This document shows positions 9,080 to 17,884 of a stretch of 64,000 nt of DNA, piece after piece. Position 1 is the first letter of the stretch. Each line of letters opens with the position of its first letter. Origin of the DNA: CAZHEV01 sp964531335 [NCBI: uncultured bacterium] (GTDB lineage Bacteria; Eisenbacteria; RBG-16-71-46; CAZHEV01); NCBI GenBank assembly GCA_964531335.1, contig CAZHEV010000003.1, forward strand, positions 195,254 to 259,253. Reading direction: 5' to 3'. The position numbers and the translations under genes are program-made. The notes under the pieces were generated by a model. The model made no database searches. It saw only the letters and a list, made by a program, of their open reading frames with translations, and had not been told where the DNA came from.

Positions 9080-10210
9080 CTAGTCCAGGGCTCTCGAAGT
9101 CTCTTCCTCCGATTCAGTGTTCTGAGCTCTCGCTTCCTCTGCTATCCGGGCGCCCGGGTGGGCGTACGAGGGCGAGTCTATCTCGGACACGCGGCGGATG
9201 TACTCGCCGTCGCTTATCCCGTTCCCCCAGTTGTCCGTCAGACGCGCCGCCGAGTACGACATGATGAACAACAGCGTGACGGAGGCGCCGAAGGCGGCGA
9301 CTCCCATGCGCTTGTGAAAAAACTTCACGGAGAGCGACTTCGGGGCCGGACATGACGCCAGGCAATCGAGACAGCCGGTGCACTCCGCGCTTCCGACCTT
9401 CCCGCCTTGCGAGACGGGCAGCCGCGCCATGCAGACCCGGTCGCATCGCTTGCAGTCGATGCACGCCTCCTCGTTGCGCTCGACTCTCGCCGGAGACAAC
9501 CAGCCGGCCAGCCCCAGAAGGGCCCCGTAGGGGCACAGGTAGCGGCACCACGCGCCGTTTACGAGAACGGACGCCGCGGCCAGTGTGCCCAAGACCATTA
9601 AGGTCACGACTGTCATGCGTTCGAAGAACATGTACATCTTGATGTCCGCCACCCTGTTGTAGGGCGATCCGATAAAGGCGCTCAGTTCCGAGACCGACAT
9701 CCCGAGAATCGCCCATAAGAAAAACCCCAGTAGCAGGTATCGGATGCCGCGCAGGCCGAGGTCCAGGCGGGAGGGAAGCCGGAGGTTCCTGCCCAGCAGG
9801 ATCTGACCGGCCCGGGCAAGGGATTCAGAGAGAAGACCGATCGGGCATACCCACGAGCAGAAGGCCCTGCGCAGAAGCAGGGACATCGCCAGGAAGGTGA
9901 GGAAGAGGACGGTCGCCGCCGGGTGAACGTTGTTGAGCGCTCCCTGGTAAGCCCAGTCCAGAAAGCCCATCAGCCCAGTGATGGGCAGGTATCCCTCGAC
10001 GCCCGGGGGCCGTGCCGGAAGGGGGTATGCCCCGTCACGGGCGGCCGCCAAGAAGCGCGCGAACTGCCGGCCCGCGAACAAGGACGTCGAGGCGAAGGCC
10101 GCCTGTATGGTCAGGCGGAGCAGGTACGATCTGCGCCGGCGCACTCCCGCGGTCAATCTCAGCAGGCCTCGCCGTCTCCCGTCTACAACTCTATTCCGAG
10201 TCGATCCCAA
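9080..10210 (-). CDS. NapH/RdxA-like membrane polyferredoxin
   Basis: This membrane protein with several TM helices carries two ferredoxin-type [4Fe-4S] motifs (CIDCKRCDRVC and CTGCLDCLASC) and the two CxxxCP motifs typical of NapH/NosR/CcoG-like proteins (CSWVCP, CRYLCPYG). Such proteins pass electrons from the quinol pool, or assemble and support metalloenzymes. The start is a TTG inside the 3' end of the NO reductase gene (28-nt overlap) with an AAGG site before it, so the two are translationally coupled. A role in supplying electrons to, or maturing, the NO reductase is inferred from this coupling. The C-terminal tail of about 50 residues is soluble and acidic. Confidence 0.85.
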   Translation of the reverse strand: MGSTRNRVVDGRRRGLLRLTAGVRRRRSYLLRLTIQAAFASTSLFAGRQFARFLAAARDGAYPLPARPPGVEGYLPITGLMGFLDWAYQGALNNVHPAATVLFLTFLAMSLLLRRAFCSWVCPIGLLSESLARAGQILLGRNLRLPSRLDLGLRGIRYLLLGFFLWAILGMSVSELSAFIGSPYNRVADIKMYMFFERMTVVTLMVLGTLAAASVLVNGAWCRYLCPYGALLGLAGWLSPARVERNEEACIDCKRCDRVCMARLPVSQGGKVGSAECTGCLDCLASCPAPKSLSVKFFHKRMGVAAFGASVTLLFIMSYSAARLTDNWGNGISDGEYIRRVSEIDSPSYAHPGARIAEEARAQNTESEEETSRALD

Positions 10211-12459
10211 ACGGATTCGCCTTCCTTGATCCTCTCCGCCTTCAAGTGCGGATAAGTTCTGAAGAGAAAGTAAGCCAGCGGCAGCACGCCCAGGACTATG
10301 ATCGTCAGGTCGGGTATGAGTCGTAGCTGCCCCAGCACCTGTACCGGTCCCTGCTCGAAGAAGTCCGCTTCACGCGCGTACCAAAGGCCGTCCTTGTAGC
10401 TCGTCCAGGCCTGGATTATTCCGACCGGCAGGAGCGTTCCGAGCGTCAGAAGCAACAGCCCGATGTTCAGGCCGAAGAAGGAGAGCTTGAGCAACTTGTC
10501 GTTCCAGTACTTCTTGTCGACCAAGCCGCGCCAGGAGAACAAGAGCAGCGCGATGGAGAGCATTCCGTAGACTCCGAACAGCGCCCCGTGGGCGTGGTTC
10601 ATGGTCAGGTAGGTGCCGTGCTCGAAGTAGTTGACTATGGGTAGATTGATAAGAAAGCCGAACACGCCGGCTCCGAGGAAGTTCCAGAATGAGGAGGCCA
10701 CCAGGAAGTACATCGGCCACTTGTAGTGGAACTTCCCGCCTCGCCCGCGTATTGCCTTGTACTCCAGCAGGCCTCTTACCACGAGGCCGAGCAGCGGGAC
10801 GGGCTCCATCGATGAGAAGACCGATCCGAGGCCGAGCCAGAAGGACGGCCCTCCGAACCAGAAGTAATGATGCGCGGTGCCGAGAACACCGCTGAGAAAG
10901 ACTATGGCCGCTGTGAAGTATGCCACTATGAGGGCCGCGCGGGCCGTGACCAGGCCCATAGCCACGAGCAGCACCGATATCACCGCCACACCGAAGAACT
11001 CGAATATGCTCTCGACCCAGATGTGAACGACGAACCACCGCCAGTAGTCGGCTATGCTGATGTGGGAGCCGCGCCCGTAGAAGAGCCCGAAGCCGAAGAA
11101 TGCGACCACGAATATCGCGCTCAACATGTAGAACAAGACCAGCGCCCGGAAGTCCTTGTCGCGTCCGAAGCGGATGGTGGGCGCGACAACCCTGTACACT
11201 ATGACCAGCCAGGCTATCAGGCCCACGAACAGTAGGATCTGCCACGCTCGGCCGAGCTCCAGGTACTCCCATCCCTGGTGGCCGAACCAGAACCACCAGT
11301 CGCCCAGCGCCCCTTTGATCCCGGCGACCTGTCCGAGAAGGCTGCCCAAGGCGACGACTAGAATGGCCCCGAAGAGCAGATGAACGAGAGTGCTCTGCCG
11401 GCGGGGCTCTCTGCCGCCTATTATGGGCGCCAGGTATATGGCCGAGGCCACCCAGGTGGTGGCTATCCAGAATATGGCAAGCTGCAGGTGCCAGCTCTTC
11501 GCCCAGCTATAAGGGACCAGCTCGGCGACCGACGAGAGGTAGAAGCTCGAGGGGTGGATGGTGTAATGCGCCAGGAGGCCTCCCAGGCATGTCTGAAGCA
11601 AGAACAGGAGTATCACCACCAGGAAGTACTTGGCCGCGCTGAACTGGCTGGGGGTCAGAGGCATGTCCACGAGCTTGTCGGTAAGCGCCTCCCCTTTCGC
11701 CTCCCCGTACCAGATCTGATAGCGGTGGACAAAGTAGATGAACAATCCCAGGACCACGAGCAGCGCCGCGACGCCACCGAGGGTCCAGAGGTACGTCTCC
11801 GTGGTGGCCGTGTTTCCAACGACCCGATCCGGCGGCCAGTTGTTGGTATAGCTGTGATCCAGCCCCGGCCTGTTGGCGGAGGCCGCCCAGGCGGTCCAGA
11901 AGAAGAACCTCGAGATCTGCTTGCGCTGTTCGGGAGTCCTGACCGTATTCGCCAGGAAGCCATAACGGCGGTCGCCGTCGCGAAACGTCCTGTCGTAGAA
12001 TCCCCGCACCTCTTCAAGCGCGGCGACCTGGCTTCTGCTCAGCTTTAGCACATCGGCGTCGGGGTCGTACCGGTTCGTCTTCATCTCCCGGCGAACGAGC
12101 AGATCTACGATATCCTTCTCCTCGGGAGACAGCGCTTCGTAGGGGATGCCGTAGCGCACCCGGGCCATGTCATCTCGGATGGTCTCGCCCACGATATGGA
12201 GCGTCTTCGCCGAAAACTCCATCCCGCGCTGCGAGCCGTGGCCCCAGACGCTTCCATGGTCCATGAGTCCGTAGCGTTGGTAGACATCCTGCCCGGCCAT
12301 GATGTCCTCGCGGCCGAACAGGCGCTCTCCGTCCGGGGCCACCACCGCTCCCGGATAGGGAGGAACGTGGTCCTTGGCGAAGTACCCGCCTGCCAGCAGC
12401 ACGGTCATGGCCACAACAAAACTTATGATCGCCGCCCACTTAAGCGCCCGGACACTCAT
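10183..12459 (-). CDS. norZ: Quinol-dependent nitric oxide reductase (qNOR)
   Basis: The enzyme reduces two NO to N2O with electrons from quinol in the inner membrane. The 758 residues match single-subunit qNOR: one N-terminal TM, a cytochrome c-like periplasmic domain without CxxCH (about residues 30-215, as in qNOR), then a 12-13 TM haem-copper oxidase-like core. Expected metal ligands are seen in WHLQLAIF, HIWVESIFEFF (FeB His plus the conserved Glu), GTAHHYFW and MNHAHGALFG. GGAGGG precedes the ATG. It is the third gene of a minus-strand unit with an Rrf2 regulator and a hemerythrin-like protein, which points to NO detoxification rather than full denitrification. No other denitrification genes are in the window. 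Confidence 0.95.
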   Translation of the reverse strand: MSVRALKWAAIISFVVAMTVLLAGGYFAKDHVPPYPGAVVAPDGERLFGREDIMAGQDVYQRYGLMDHGSVWGHGSQRGMEFSAKTLHIVGETIRDDMARVRYGIPYEALSPEEKDIVDLLVRREMKTNRYDPDADVLKLSRSQVAALEEVRGFYDRTFRDGDRRYGFLANTVRTPEQRKQISRFFFWTAWAASANRPGLDHSYTNNWPPDRVVGNTATTETYLWTLGGVAALLVVLGLFIYFVHRYQIWYGEAKGEALTDKLVDMPLTPSQFSAAKYFLVVILLFLLQTCLGGLLAHYTIHPSSFYLSSVAELVPYSWAKSWHLQLAIFWIATTWVASAIYLAPIIGGREPRRQSTLVHLLFGAILVVALGSLLGQVAGIKGALGDWWFWFGHQGWEYLELGRAWQILLFVGLIAWLVIVYRVVAPTIRFGRDKDFRALVLFYMLSAIFVVAFFGFGLFYGRGSHISIADYWRWFVVHIWVESIFEFFGVAVISVLLVAMGLVTARAALIVAYFTAAIVFLSGVLGTAHHYFWFGGPSFWLGLGSVFSSMEPVPLLGLVVRGLLEYKAIRGRGGKFHYKWPMYFLVASSFWNFLGAGVFGFLINLPIVNYFEHGTYLTMNHAHGALFGVYGMLSIALLLFSWRGLVDKKYWNDKLLKLSFFGLNIGLLLLTLGTLLPVGIIQAWTSYKDGLWYAREADFFEQGPVQVLGQLRLIPDLTIIVLGVLPLAYFLFRTYPHLKAERIKEGESVWDRLGIEL

Positions 12460-12546
12460 GTTTCAGCCCTCCGTCAGTCCTACCACTCGCTCTCAGGCCC
12501 GCTCGAGTCGCGGACGTCGCCGGGACCCGTCTCATCGGGCGATGGA

Positions 12547-13143
12547 TCAATCCTTCGGAGTGAAACAGCAATAGCCGATCTCATCGGACTTCTTCTTTAC
12601 TTCCTCCCATTCCTCCTCGCTCAGGATCTGAAGAGCCATCCTGTAGAGGATGTTGTCCTCCTTGGAGATGTGAGCGCGAAGTTGGAGCATTATGTACTCG
12701 CCGGCGGAGACGGCCCTGGACTTCAGCTCGCCGAAATCCAGGGACTCCGCGCTTGCGGCGACCTCGTGGAGCTCGTGCTTCCTCTTCCTCAGCTCCACGT
12801 GGTCCATCCTCATTACGTTGGTGGGGCCCCGGACTCCATGAGCTTCCATGAAGGGGAAGAGAGCCTCCTCCTCCCGCCTGTGATGGCTTTCCGCCTCGAC
12901 TAGATGGTGCGCCACGTCCTTCAACGCGTCCAACTCGCGGCCGAAGTCGTCCAGGCTGTCGGTCTTCCTCAGTGCGTCAATCAGGCCGGCCAGCTCGTCC
13001 AGCTTCCCGAGTATGACCTTGTGCTCCTCCATGAGCGTGCTGACCGGGTGATTACGCGGAACTCGAACCTCGCCCGCGTTCCCCGCGTCGCTTGGGGGAC
13101 CGGAGCTCACTGCCTTATGATGCCTCGAGCCTTGCATTGTCAT
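12547..13143 (-). CDS. Hemerythrin HHE-domain protein (NO/iron stress)
   Basis: This is a cytoplasmic four-helix diiron-type protein of 198 residues. His/Glu ligands of the HHE cation-binding domain are visible in HPVSTLMEEHKVI, HHLVEAESHHRREEEALFPFMEAHG, MDHVELRKRKH and LRAHISKEDNILYRMA. The chosen ATG at 13143 has a strong GGAGGTGGG site and overlaps the stop of the upstream rrf2 gene (ATGA type); a longer upstream frame exists but lies entirely in rrf2. Proteins of this type (ScdA/YtfE, DUF438-like) are linked to NO or Fe-S repair. Here it precedes qNOR by 87 bp, so NO binding or Fe-S cluster repair is the likely role. Confidence 0.9.
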   Translation of the reverse strand: MTMQGSRHHKAVSSGPPSDAGNAGEVRVPRNHPVSTLMEEHKVILGKLDELAGLIDALRKTDSLDDFGRELDALKDVAHHLVEAESHHRREEEALFPFMEAHGVRGPTNVMRMDHVELRKRKHELHEVAASAESLDFGELKSRAVSAGEYIMLQLRAHISKEDNILYRMALQILSEEEWEEVKKKSDEIGYCCFTPKD

Positions 13144-13562
13144 CCCACCTCCAAACAGAAGTTGTTCTTGTAGTCCGAGAGCTTCGCGTTCGCCATGAAC
13201 TCGACCAGTCTGGCCCCGGCCGCTCTGAACTCGTCTCCGACCGGGCAGTCGCCGCCACTGCAGAGCGGCACCCCGAACGGACAAGTATTGACACCGACCG
13301 GGCCCTCGATCGCCTCGTAGATCTCCTTCAGCGTTATGGACCCGGGGTGGCGGGCGAGGGCGAAGCCGCCGCGCGGGCCCCTCTTGGCACGGATGACCCC
13401 GCCCCGGACAAGGCGCTGGAGCACTTTCAAAAGATGCGCCTCCGAGACGCCGAGACGGTCAGAGATACTCCTGGCCTTCATAATCTCGTTCGAAGATGCC
13501 AGGACCGCGCCGGCGTGCAGACCAATTGAAGCAGCTACTGATAAGTTAAATAGAGATGCCAC
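13140..13562 (-). CDS. Rrf2-family Fe-S transcription regulator (NsrR-like)
   Basis: This 140-residue winged-helix regulator of the Rrf2 family has its HTH around ISDRLGVSEAHLLKVLQRLVRGGVI and the wing at RGPRGGFALAR. A cysteine triad C-x6-C-x4-C (CPFGVPLCSGGDC) would bind an Fe-S cluster as in NsrR/IscR, although the spacing is not exactly that of either. The longest frame would begin at 13598, but that ATG lies inside the -10 box of the gene's own promoter. The GTG at 13562, giving MASLFNLSVAASIGLHAG, is therefore preferred. Co-transcription with a hemerythrin and qNOR suggests an NO sensor that represses the unit. The operator overlapping its promoter implies autoregulation. Confidence 0.88.
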   Translation of the reverse strand: MASLFNLSVAASIGLHAGAVLASSNEIMKARSISDRLGVSEAHLLKVLQRLVRGGVIRAKRGPRGGFALARHPGSITLKEIYEAIEGPVGVNTCPFGVPLCSGGDCPVGDEFRAAGARLVEFMANAKLSDYKNNFCLEVG

Positions 13563-13578
13563 AGGGACTTGACCTCGT

Positions 13579-13600
13579 TTATGGTATTCACGTACCATAA
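13579..13600. promoter_or_regulatory. Perfect 22-bp inverted repeat, likely Rrf2 operator
   Basis: The sequence TTATGGTA-N6-TACCATAA is a perfect 8+8 bp inverted repeat. It overlaps the -10 box and predicted start of transcription of the rrf2 promoter. This is the expected position for a repressor site, and the size fits Rrf2-family operators. Confidence 0.8.
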
Positions 13601-13625
13601 TATTTCAAATCGCAGTCCCGGTCAA
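13597..13625 (-). promoter_or_regulatory. Sigma70-type promoter of the rrf2-hhe-qNOR-polyferredoxin unit
   Basis: On the minus strand TTGACC (13625-13620) is followed after 17 nt by TATTAT (13602-13597). The -10 box lies within the operator arm, and the predicted 5' leader to the GTG at 13562 is about 28 nt. Confidence 0.8.
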
Positions 13626-13684
13626 GGGAAAAAATCACTGTTCCGTCTCTTTCCGCTCCGGCCCGCGCAGGGGGCGATTGCGGA

Positions 13685-13712
13685 GCCAGCTCATCCCAAG
13701 CCAGCTCATCCC
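13685..13712. repeat. Direct repeat of 13 bp upstream of the C69 peptidase
   Basis: GCCAGCTCATCCC occurs twice (13685-13697 and 13700-13712), separated by 2 nt, immediately upstream of the promoter at 13719. It could be a tandem activator site or a chance duplication. Confidence 0.4.
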
Positions 13713-13718
13713 GGGGCT

Positions 13719-13746
13719 TTGACTTTGGTCCAAAATGGCTCATAAT
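13719..13746 (+). promoter_or_regulatory. Promoter of the C69 dipeptidase gene
   Basis: TTGACT (13719-13724) and CATAAT (13741-13746) are separated by 16 nt, both 5/6 matches to consensus, about 100 nt before the start codon. Confidence 0.6.
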
Positions 13747-13848
13747 CACTTCTGTTACGTAGATCAAGCCGGTTCCGATACTTCCGATCCCGCCGCTCGC
13801 GCCGCGGCCGGTTGGCTGTTCAACCCCGCTGAAACAGGAGAGCTTGAG

Positions 13849-15492
13849 ATGTACAAAGTTGTTTGCGGACATACGATTGTGCGGGCCTGCGCTGTCGCGA
13901 CGCTTTTAGGTGGCGTGGCCATGGCCGTGCCGGCTGCGGACCTCGATGCCGGGACCGCCGAGGGCGGCCGCGGGAGCGGGGACGCGCGCTCGGACGAGTG
14001 CACGATTGTGACAGTCGGCAGAAGCGCCTCCGCGGACGGTTCCGTGATGACCTCGCACACGTGCGACAGTCACCGCACGCGTTCCTGGTTCGACATCATC
14101 CCCGCCATGAAGCACAAGGAGGGGGCCGTGGCGCCGATGCTGAAGCGGGTCGACTGCGACACTATGGCAATGCCCATGTATATGTACGAGCGCGTGGGTG
14201 AGATACCGCAGGTCGAGAGGACGCACGGGATGATCAACACGGCCTATCCCTGCATGAACGACGCGCAGCTCGCCATAGGTGAATCGACCTTCGGGGGGCG
14301 GGAGACCCTGAGGTCGGAGAAGGGATTGATCGACTGCCAGCAGCTTGTGAAGCTTCTGCTGGAAAGATGCACTACCGCGCGCGAGGCGATAGCGCTCGCG
14401 GGAGAGCTTACCGAGAAATATGGCTGGAACGACGAGGGCGAGTGTCTTTCCATATGCGATACGAAGGAGGCCTGGCATTTTGAGATCGTGGGTCCCGGCG
14501 CCGGCAACCACGGCTCGATATGGGTGGCTCAGAGAGTCCCGGACGGCCACGTCTCCTGCGCCGCAAACGGAAGCCGGATCCGGCAGGTCGACCTCGACGA
14601 TCCCGACTACTTCATGGCTTCGGCGAACTTGACCGAGGCGGCGCGAGACAGCTCGTGGTGGGACCCCTCGGAGGGCCCCTTTGAGTTCTGCTACGCGTAC
14701 GATCCCGGCGGGCGCGGCTCCTTCGCAGCCCGGCGCAGGGAGTGGAGGGCACTCAGCCTAGTCGCTCCGTCATTGAACCTGCATCCCAACGCCGAGAACT
14801 TCCCCTTTTCGGTCAAGCCTGACACACTGGTTACGCTGGACAAGATGGTCGCCATCTTTCAGGACTATTACGAGGGGACGGATTACAACTTCATAAAGAA
14901 CATAACCTGGGTGAACGACGAGGGCGAATACGAGATCTCGCCGCTGGCCAATCCCTTCATGCCGTACGATATGAACAAGATCTTCGACATAAACGGCGGA
15001 TGGGGTTGGCTGGGAGAGCGCACCATAGCCCGCTGGTACACCATGTACGCCACCATCACCCAGTCGCGCGACTGGATGCCCGACGAGGTCGGGGGGGTAG
15101 TTTGGATGGCCATGGACAACGTGGCGACCTCGATATACGTGCCGATCTACAGCGGGGTGACCGACGTGGCCGACTGCTATAAGACCCCTGGACGGGTCAA
15201 CGGTTACAGCCGCGACTCGGCATGGTGGGCGTTCAACAGGCTCGGCACGCTGACGGCCCAGAGATGGGGCGATATGCGCCACGACGTGGCTGGGGTCTGG
15301 GGCCCGCTCCAGTCGGAGATGTTCATGAATCAGCGGGAGGTCGAGGACAAGGCGTTGAAGCTCTTGATAAAGGACCGCAAGAGAGGGCGCGAGTATCTCA
15401 CCGAATACAGCAGGAAACAGGGGGAGATGGTCTTCGAGCGCGCGTGGAAGCTCGGCGACGAGCTCTGGACCAAGTACGACGAGAAGTTTTAG
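13849..15492 (+). CDS. Secreted C69-family dipeptidase
   Basis: This 547-residue peptidase of family C69 (PepD-like, Ntn-hydrolase fold) would act in the periplasm or be secreted, hydrolysing dipeptides. An N-terminal signal peptide (about residues 1-28, ending near AVPAAD) is followed by a short acidic linker, then DECTIVTVGRSASADGS. The Cys in that segment is the expected nucleophile exposed after propeptide removal. Other family marks are MPMYMYERVGEIPQVERTHG, GWNDEGECLSICD and WVAQRVPDGHVSC. The ATG at 13849 has an AGGAGAG site and gives a proper signal peptide; the frame extends upstream to 13735 but without one. It is monocistronic and followed by a GC hairpin. Confidence 0.93.
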   Translation: MYKVVCGHTIVRACAVATLLGGVAMAVPAADLDAGTAEGGRGSGDARSDECTIVTVGRSASADGSVMTSHTCDSHRTRSWFDIIPAMKHKEGAVAPMLKRVDCDTMAMPMYMYERVGEIPQVERTHGMINTAYPCMNDAQLAIGESTFGGRETLRSEKGLIDCQQLVKLLLERCTTAREAIALAGELTEKYGWNDEGECLSICDTKEAWHFEIVGPGAGNHGSIWVAQRVPDGHVSCAANGSRIRQVDLDDPDYFMASANLTEAARDSSWWDPSEGPFEFCYAYDPGGRGSFAARRREWRALSLVAPSLNLHPNAENFPFSVKPDTLVTLDKMVAIFQDYYEGTDYNFIKNITWVNDEGEYEISPLANPFMPYDMNKIFDINGGWGWLGERTIARWYTMYATITQSRDWMPDEVGGVVWMAMDNVATSIYVPIYSGVTDVADCYKTPGRVNGYSRDSAWWAFNRLGTLTAQRWGDMRHDVAGVWGPLQSEMFMNQREVEDKALKLLIKDRKRGREYLTEYSRKQGEMVFERAWKLGDELWTKYDEKF

Positions 15493-15530
15493 GCGAAATT
15501 GAAATGCACCTGGCGGTCCAAGAGGCCGCC

Positions 15531-15551
15531 GGCCGGCACCACTCGCCGGCC
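15531..15551 (+). terminator. Hairpin after the C69 gene; 15493-15828 otherwise empty
   Basis: GGCCGGC and GCCGGCC form a 7-bp stem with a 7-nt loop, 40 nt after the dipeptidase stop, without a T tract. The rest of this 336-bp gap is GC-rich with no convincing reading frame. Only a weak promoter-like TTGACC...TTCATA is seen near 15681-15710. Confidence 0.4.
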
Positions 15552-15828
15552 GCCGCCCGCGTCCCCGCGCCGGCAGGTCCTCTTCATGGGGAAACAGCTC
15601 AGCGGCCGCCGCTATCCATTGAGCCCCCGTGGAAGTAGTGGTTGCGCCCGAATGACGGTGGGTCTATCATGCTCCCGTTCTTGACCGGTCGGTGAAGTCA
15701 GTTGTTCATAGACTTGCGCAGACGCCGGAGCGGCCCAGGGAAACCGGGCTCAAGAAAGAACCGGTCGACGAGGAGCGTGGGCCGGTTTCCGTTTGGGGCC
15801 GGAGGGCGTCTCAGTGGGAGGGCGAGAG

Positions 15829-16767
15829 ATGGGGAGATCGAAGTGGTTCGGCCTGCTGTATGTGCTGCCCGCGGTCTTGATCGCGAGCGTCCTGTTGGCG
15901 GGATGCGGCGACGACGACGGCTCGAGTCCCAGGGTGATCACGGTTTCCGACTTCGAAGGAGTATGGGTCGCTCAGACGTACACCGTGACAAGCGTCGCTA
16001 ATCCTCAAGTGTCACTGGAGTTCGTCGGGCTGGGGGGAGGCTTCAATTTTGACGTTGACGACGAAGGGAACTTCCAGGGGCGCGCGTTCGTGCCCGGCGC
16101 ACTGATGGGGATGCCCCTGGAGCTGCCCTTTCAGGGGACATTCGAGCTGATCTCTCAGGACTCCGTCTACGTTGAGTTCACTCCCGAATTTCCTCCTTTC
16201 CTGACCAATACGCGCGCGGGATTCGATCTGGTGGGAGATACCTTCACCATAACGGACGCGAACACGATGTTCGATTTCGACGGCGATCAGGTTGCGGAGC
16301 CGGCGAGCTTCGTGGGTGTGCTGACGAAGTACGGCGGGACGGGACAGCCCGTGGTTTTCGCGTCCGACTTCGAAGGCGCCTGGGAGACGACGACCTACAG
16401 GATGACGAGCAACGCCAATCCGCAGATTTCGATCGAGCTCATTAGCCTGGGGGCCTCTTTCGACTTCATCGCCGACGACTCGGGGCAGTTCCAGGGAAGC
16501 GCTTTCATACCGGAGGTCGTGGCCGGACAGGACATTACCATTCCGAACTTCACGGGCCTTTTCAACGTCGTCACGCAGGACACCCTGGAGATCGTCTTCA
16601 CTCCTGAGATGCCGCCCTTCCTGACGGATCTGAGGGGGTCGTTCACCCTCGTCGGCGACACTTTCACGCTGGATAACCCGAACACAGCCTTCGACTTCGA
16701 CGGGGACCAGGTCGAGGAGTCGGCGACTTTCGAAGGGGTAATGGTGAGGACCGGCACCATGGATTAA
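15829..16767 (+). CDS. Lipoprotein with two tandem ~135-residue repeats, unknown function
   Basis: This is a secreted lipoprotein with no family I recognise. The ATG at 15829, preceded by GGGAGGGCGAG, gives a signal peptide ending in the lipobox LLAGC followed by an acidic GDDDG linker. The mature part consists of two repeats of about 130-140 residues (roughly 38-172 and 180-312). They share SDFEG-W, T-T-NPQ-S-E, GLG/SLG-FDF, FTPE-PPFLT, LVGDTFT and FDFDGDQV-E-A-F-GV. The composition suggests all-beta, lipocalin-like sheets. The FDFDGDQV element could bind a metal, but this is unproven. It stands alone between the dipeptidase and the CPBP protease. Confidence 0.8.
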   Translation: MGRSKWFGLLYVLPAVLIASVLLAGCGDDDGSSPRVITVSDFEGVWVAQTYTVTSVANPQVSLEFVGLGGGFNFDVDDEGNFQGRAFVPGALMGMPLELPFQGTFELISQDSVYVEFTPEFPPFLTNTRAGFDLVGDTFTITDANTMFDFDGDQVAEPASFVGVLTKYGGTGQPVVFASDFEGAWETTTYRMTSNANPQISIELISLGASFDFIADDSGQFQGSAFIPEVVAGQDITIPNFTGLFNVVTQDTLEIVFTPEMPPFLTDLRGSFTLVGDTFTLDNPNTAFDFDGDQVEESATFEGVMVRTGTMD

Positions 16768-16863
16768 AGGTCCTTTTCGATTTCGCGTCATCGAGAGCCG
16801 GGAGGCGCGGCGAGGGCCCGGTGGCGGTGTCTCGCTCGTTTCCCGGCCCACCCGTGGACCTGA

Positions 16864-17787
16864 ATGGGAGGGGCAGTGGAGGGACCGGACTCCAACTCGC
16901 AATCGAGAGACCCGGAGCATCGGCCGCCGGATGAGGAGGCCGTATCCCGGCCCGGGAACAGTCGGTTTCCCGGCTTGGGCGGGGGGATAGTCCTGGTTCT
17001 GCTGCTGTTCGCGCTGCAACTGGTCGCGGGCCTCGCGATCGTGATCGGTTCCGAAGCCGCCGGGTTCGACGGCCCTCCCGCGCCGTTGCTTGCTCTCGCC
17101 TACGTTATCTCCTTCGGGGGAACGTTGATCATCGGCCGTCGCGTGAGCAGGTCGTCCTTCGGGGAGATCTTCCGCTCGACGCCCATACCGTGGTCGATAA
17201 TAGTGCCCGTAACGGCGGTCCTCTTCGGCGTGTGGGTGTTGATAATAGAGGGGTCCGCCTTCGTCACCAACGCGTTTCCCATGAGCGAGTCCATGCTGGA
17301 GCTCATGAGGATGCTTACGGATTCGCCCTGGGTGACGATTCCGCTTCTTTCCATCGCCGCTCCCATACTGGAAGAGGGCTTGTTCAGGGGCATAGTGTTA
17401 CGAGGCCTCTTGGAACGCCATGACCCGTGGAAGGCGATAGTCATGAGCGCCTTCCTCTTCGCCGCGGCGCACGCCAACGTCTGGCAGCTTCCCGCCTCAC
17501 TGGTCACCGGCGTCTTTTTTGGATGGCTCTACTTCAGGACCCGTTCATTACTGCTCTGCATCTTGCTTCACGCCGCCCACAACTTCACCTTCTCGGCGTT
17601 CGGCCGGTACGTCGAAAACGTTGCGGGCGCTTCTTCCGATGCCGCCACCATCCCGTTCGTGCCGTGGTGGGTGGTGGCCGCCGGTGTTATCTTGCTGGTT
17701 GCGGGGATCTACATGACCGAAAAGAGGTTGGAGAGCTTTGCGGCGATGTCGCGGGCGGATGCCGCGGGACGCGATGCCAGGTCGTAG
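16864..17787 (+). CDS. CPBP-family intramembrane metalloprotease (CAAX/Abi-like)
   Basis: This multi-TM protein of the CPBP family has the three catalytic motifs: EEGLFRGIVLRGLL (EExxxR), FAAAHANVWQLP (FxxxH) and HAAHNFTFS (HxxxN). The first ~35 residues are hydrophilic and cytoplasmic. Bacterial members act as membrane proteases or in bacteriocin tolerance, and the substrate is unknown here. The start is uncertain: ATG at 16864 lacks a ribosome site, while an in-frame GTG at 16876 follows GGAGGGG closely. A strong bidirectional hairpin follows. Confidence 0.9.
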   Translation: MGGAVEGPDSNSQSRDPEHRPPDEEAVSRPGNSRFPGLGGGIVLVLLLFALQLVAGLAIVIGSEAAGFDGPPAPLLALAYVISFGGTLIIGRRVSRSSFGEIFRSTPIPWSIIVPVTAVLFGVWVLIIEGSAFVTNAFPMSESMLELMRMLTDSPWVTIPLLSIAAPILEEGLFRGIVLRGLLERHDPWKAIVMSAFLFAAAHANVWQLPASLVTGVFFGWLYFRTRSLLLCILLHAAHNFTFSAFGRYVENVAGASSDAATIPFVPWWVVAAGVILLVAGIYMTEKRLESFAAMSRADAAGRDARS

Positions 17788-17808
17788 CGGGCCGTCTGGT
17801 TCGACGTA

Positions 17809-17844
17809 ACAGAAGCAGGTGGGCGTGAGCCCACCTGCTTCTGT
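17809..17844. terminator. Strong bidirectional terminator hairpin
   Basis: A 16-bp perfect stem with loop GTGA (left arm 17809-17824, right arm 17829-17844, followed by TTGATC) lies between the convergent CPBP and MtrB-like genes. Confidence 0.8.
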
Positions 17845-17884
17845 TTGATCGCTCATGTCCCCCGGGTCCGGCCGATCGCTCCGG

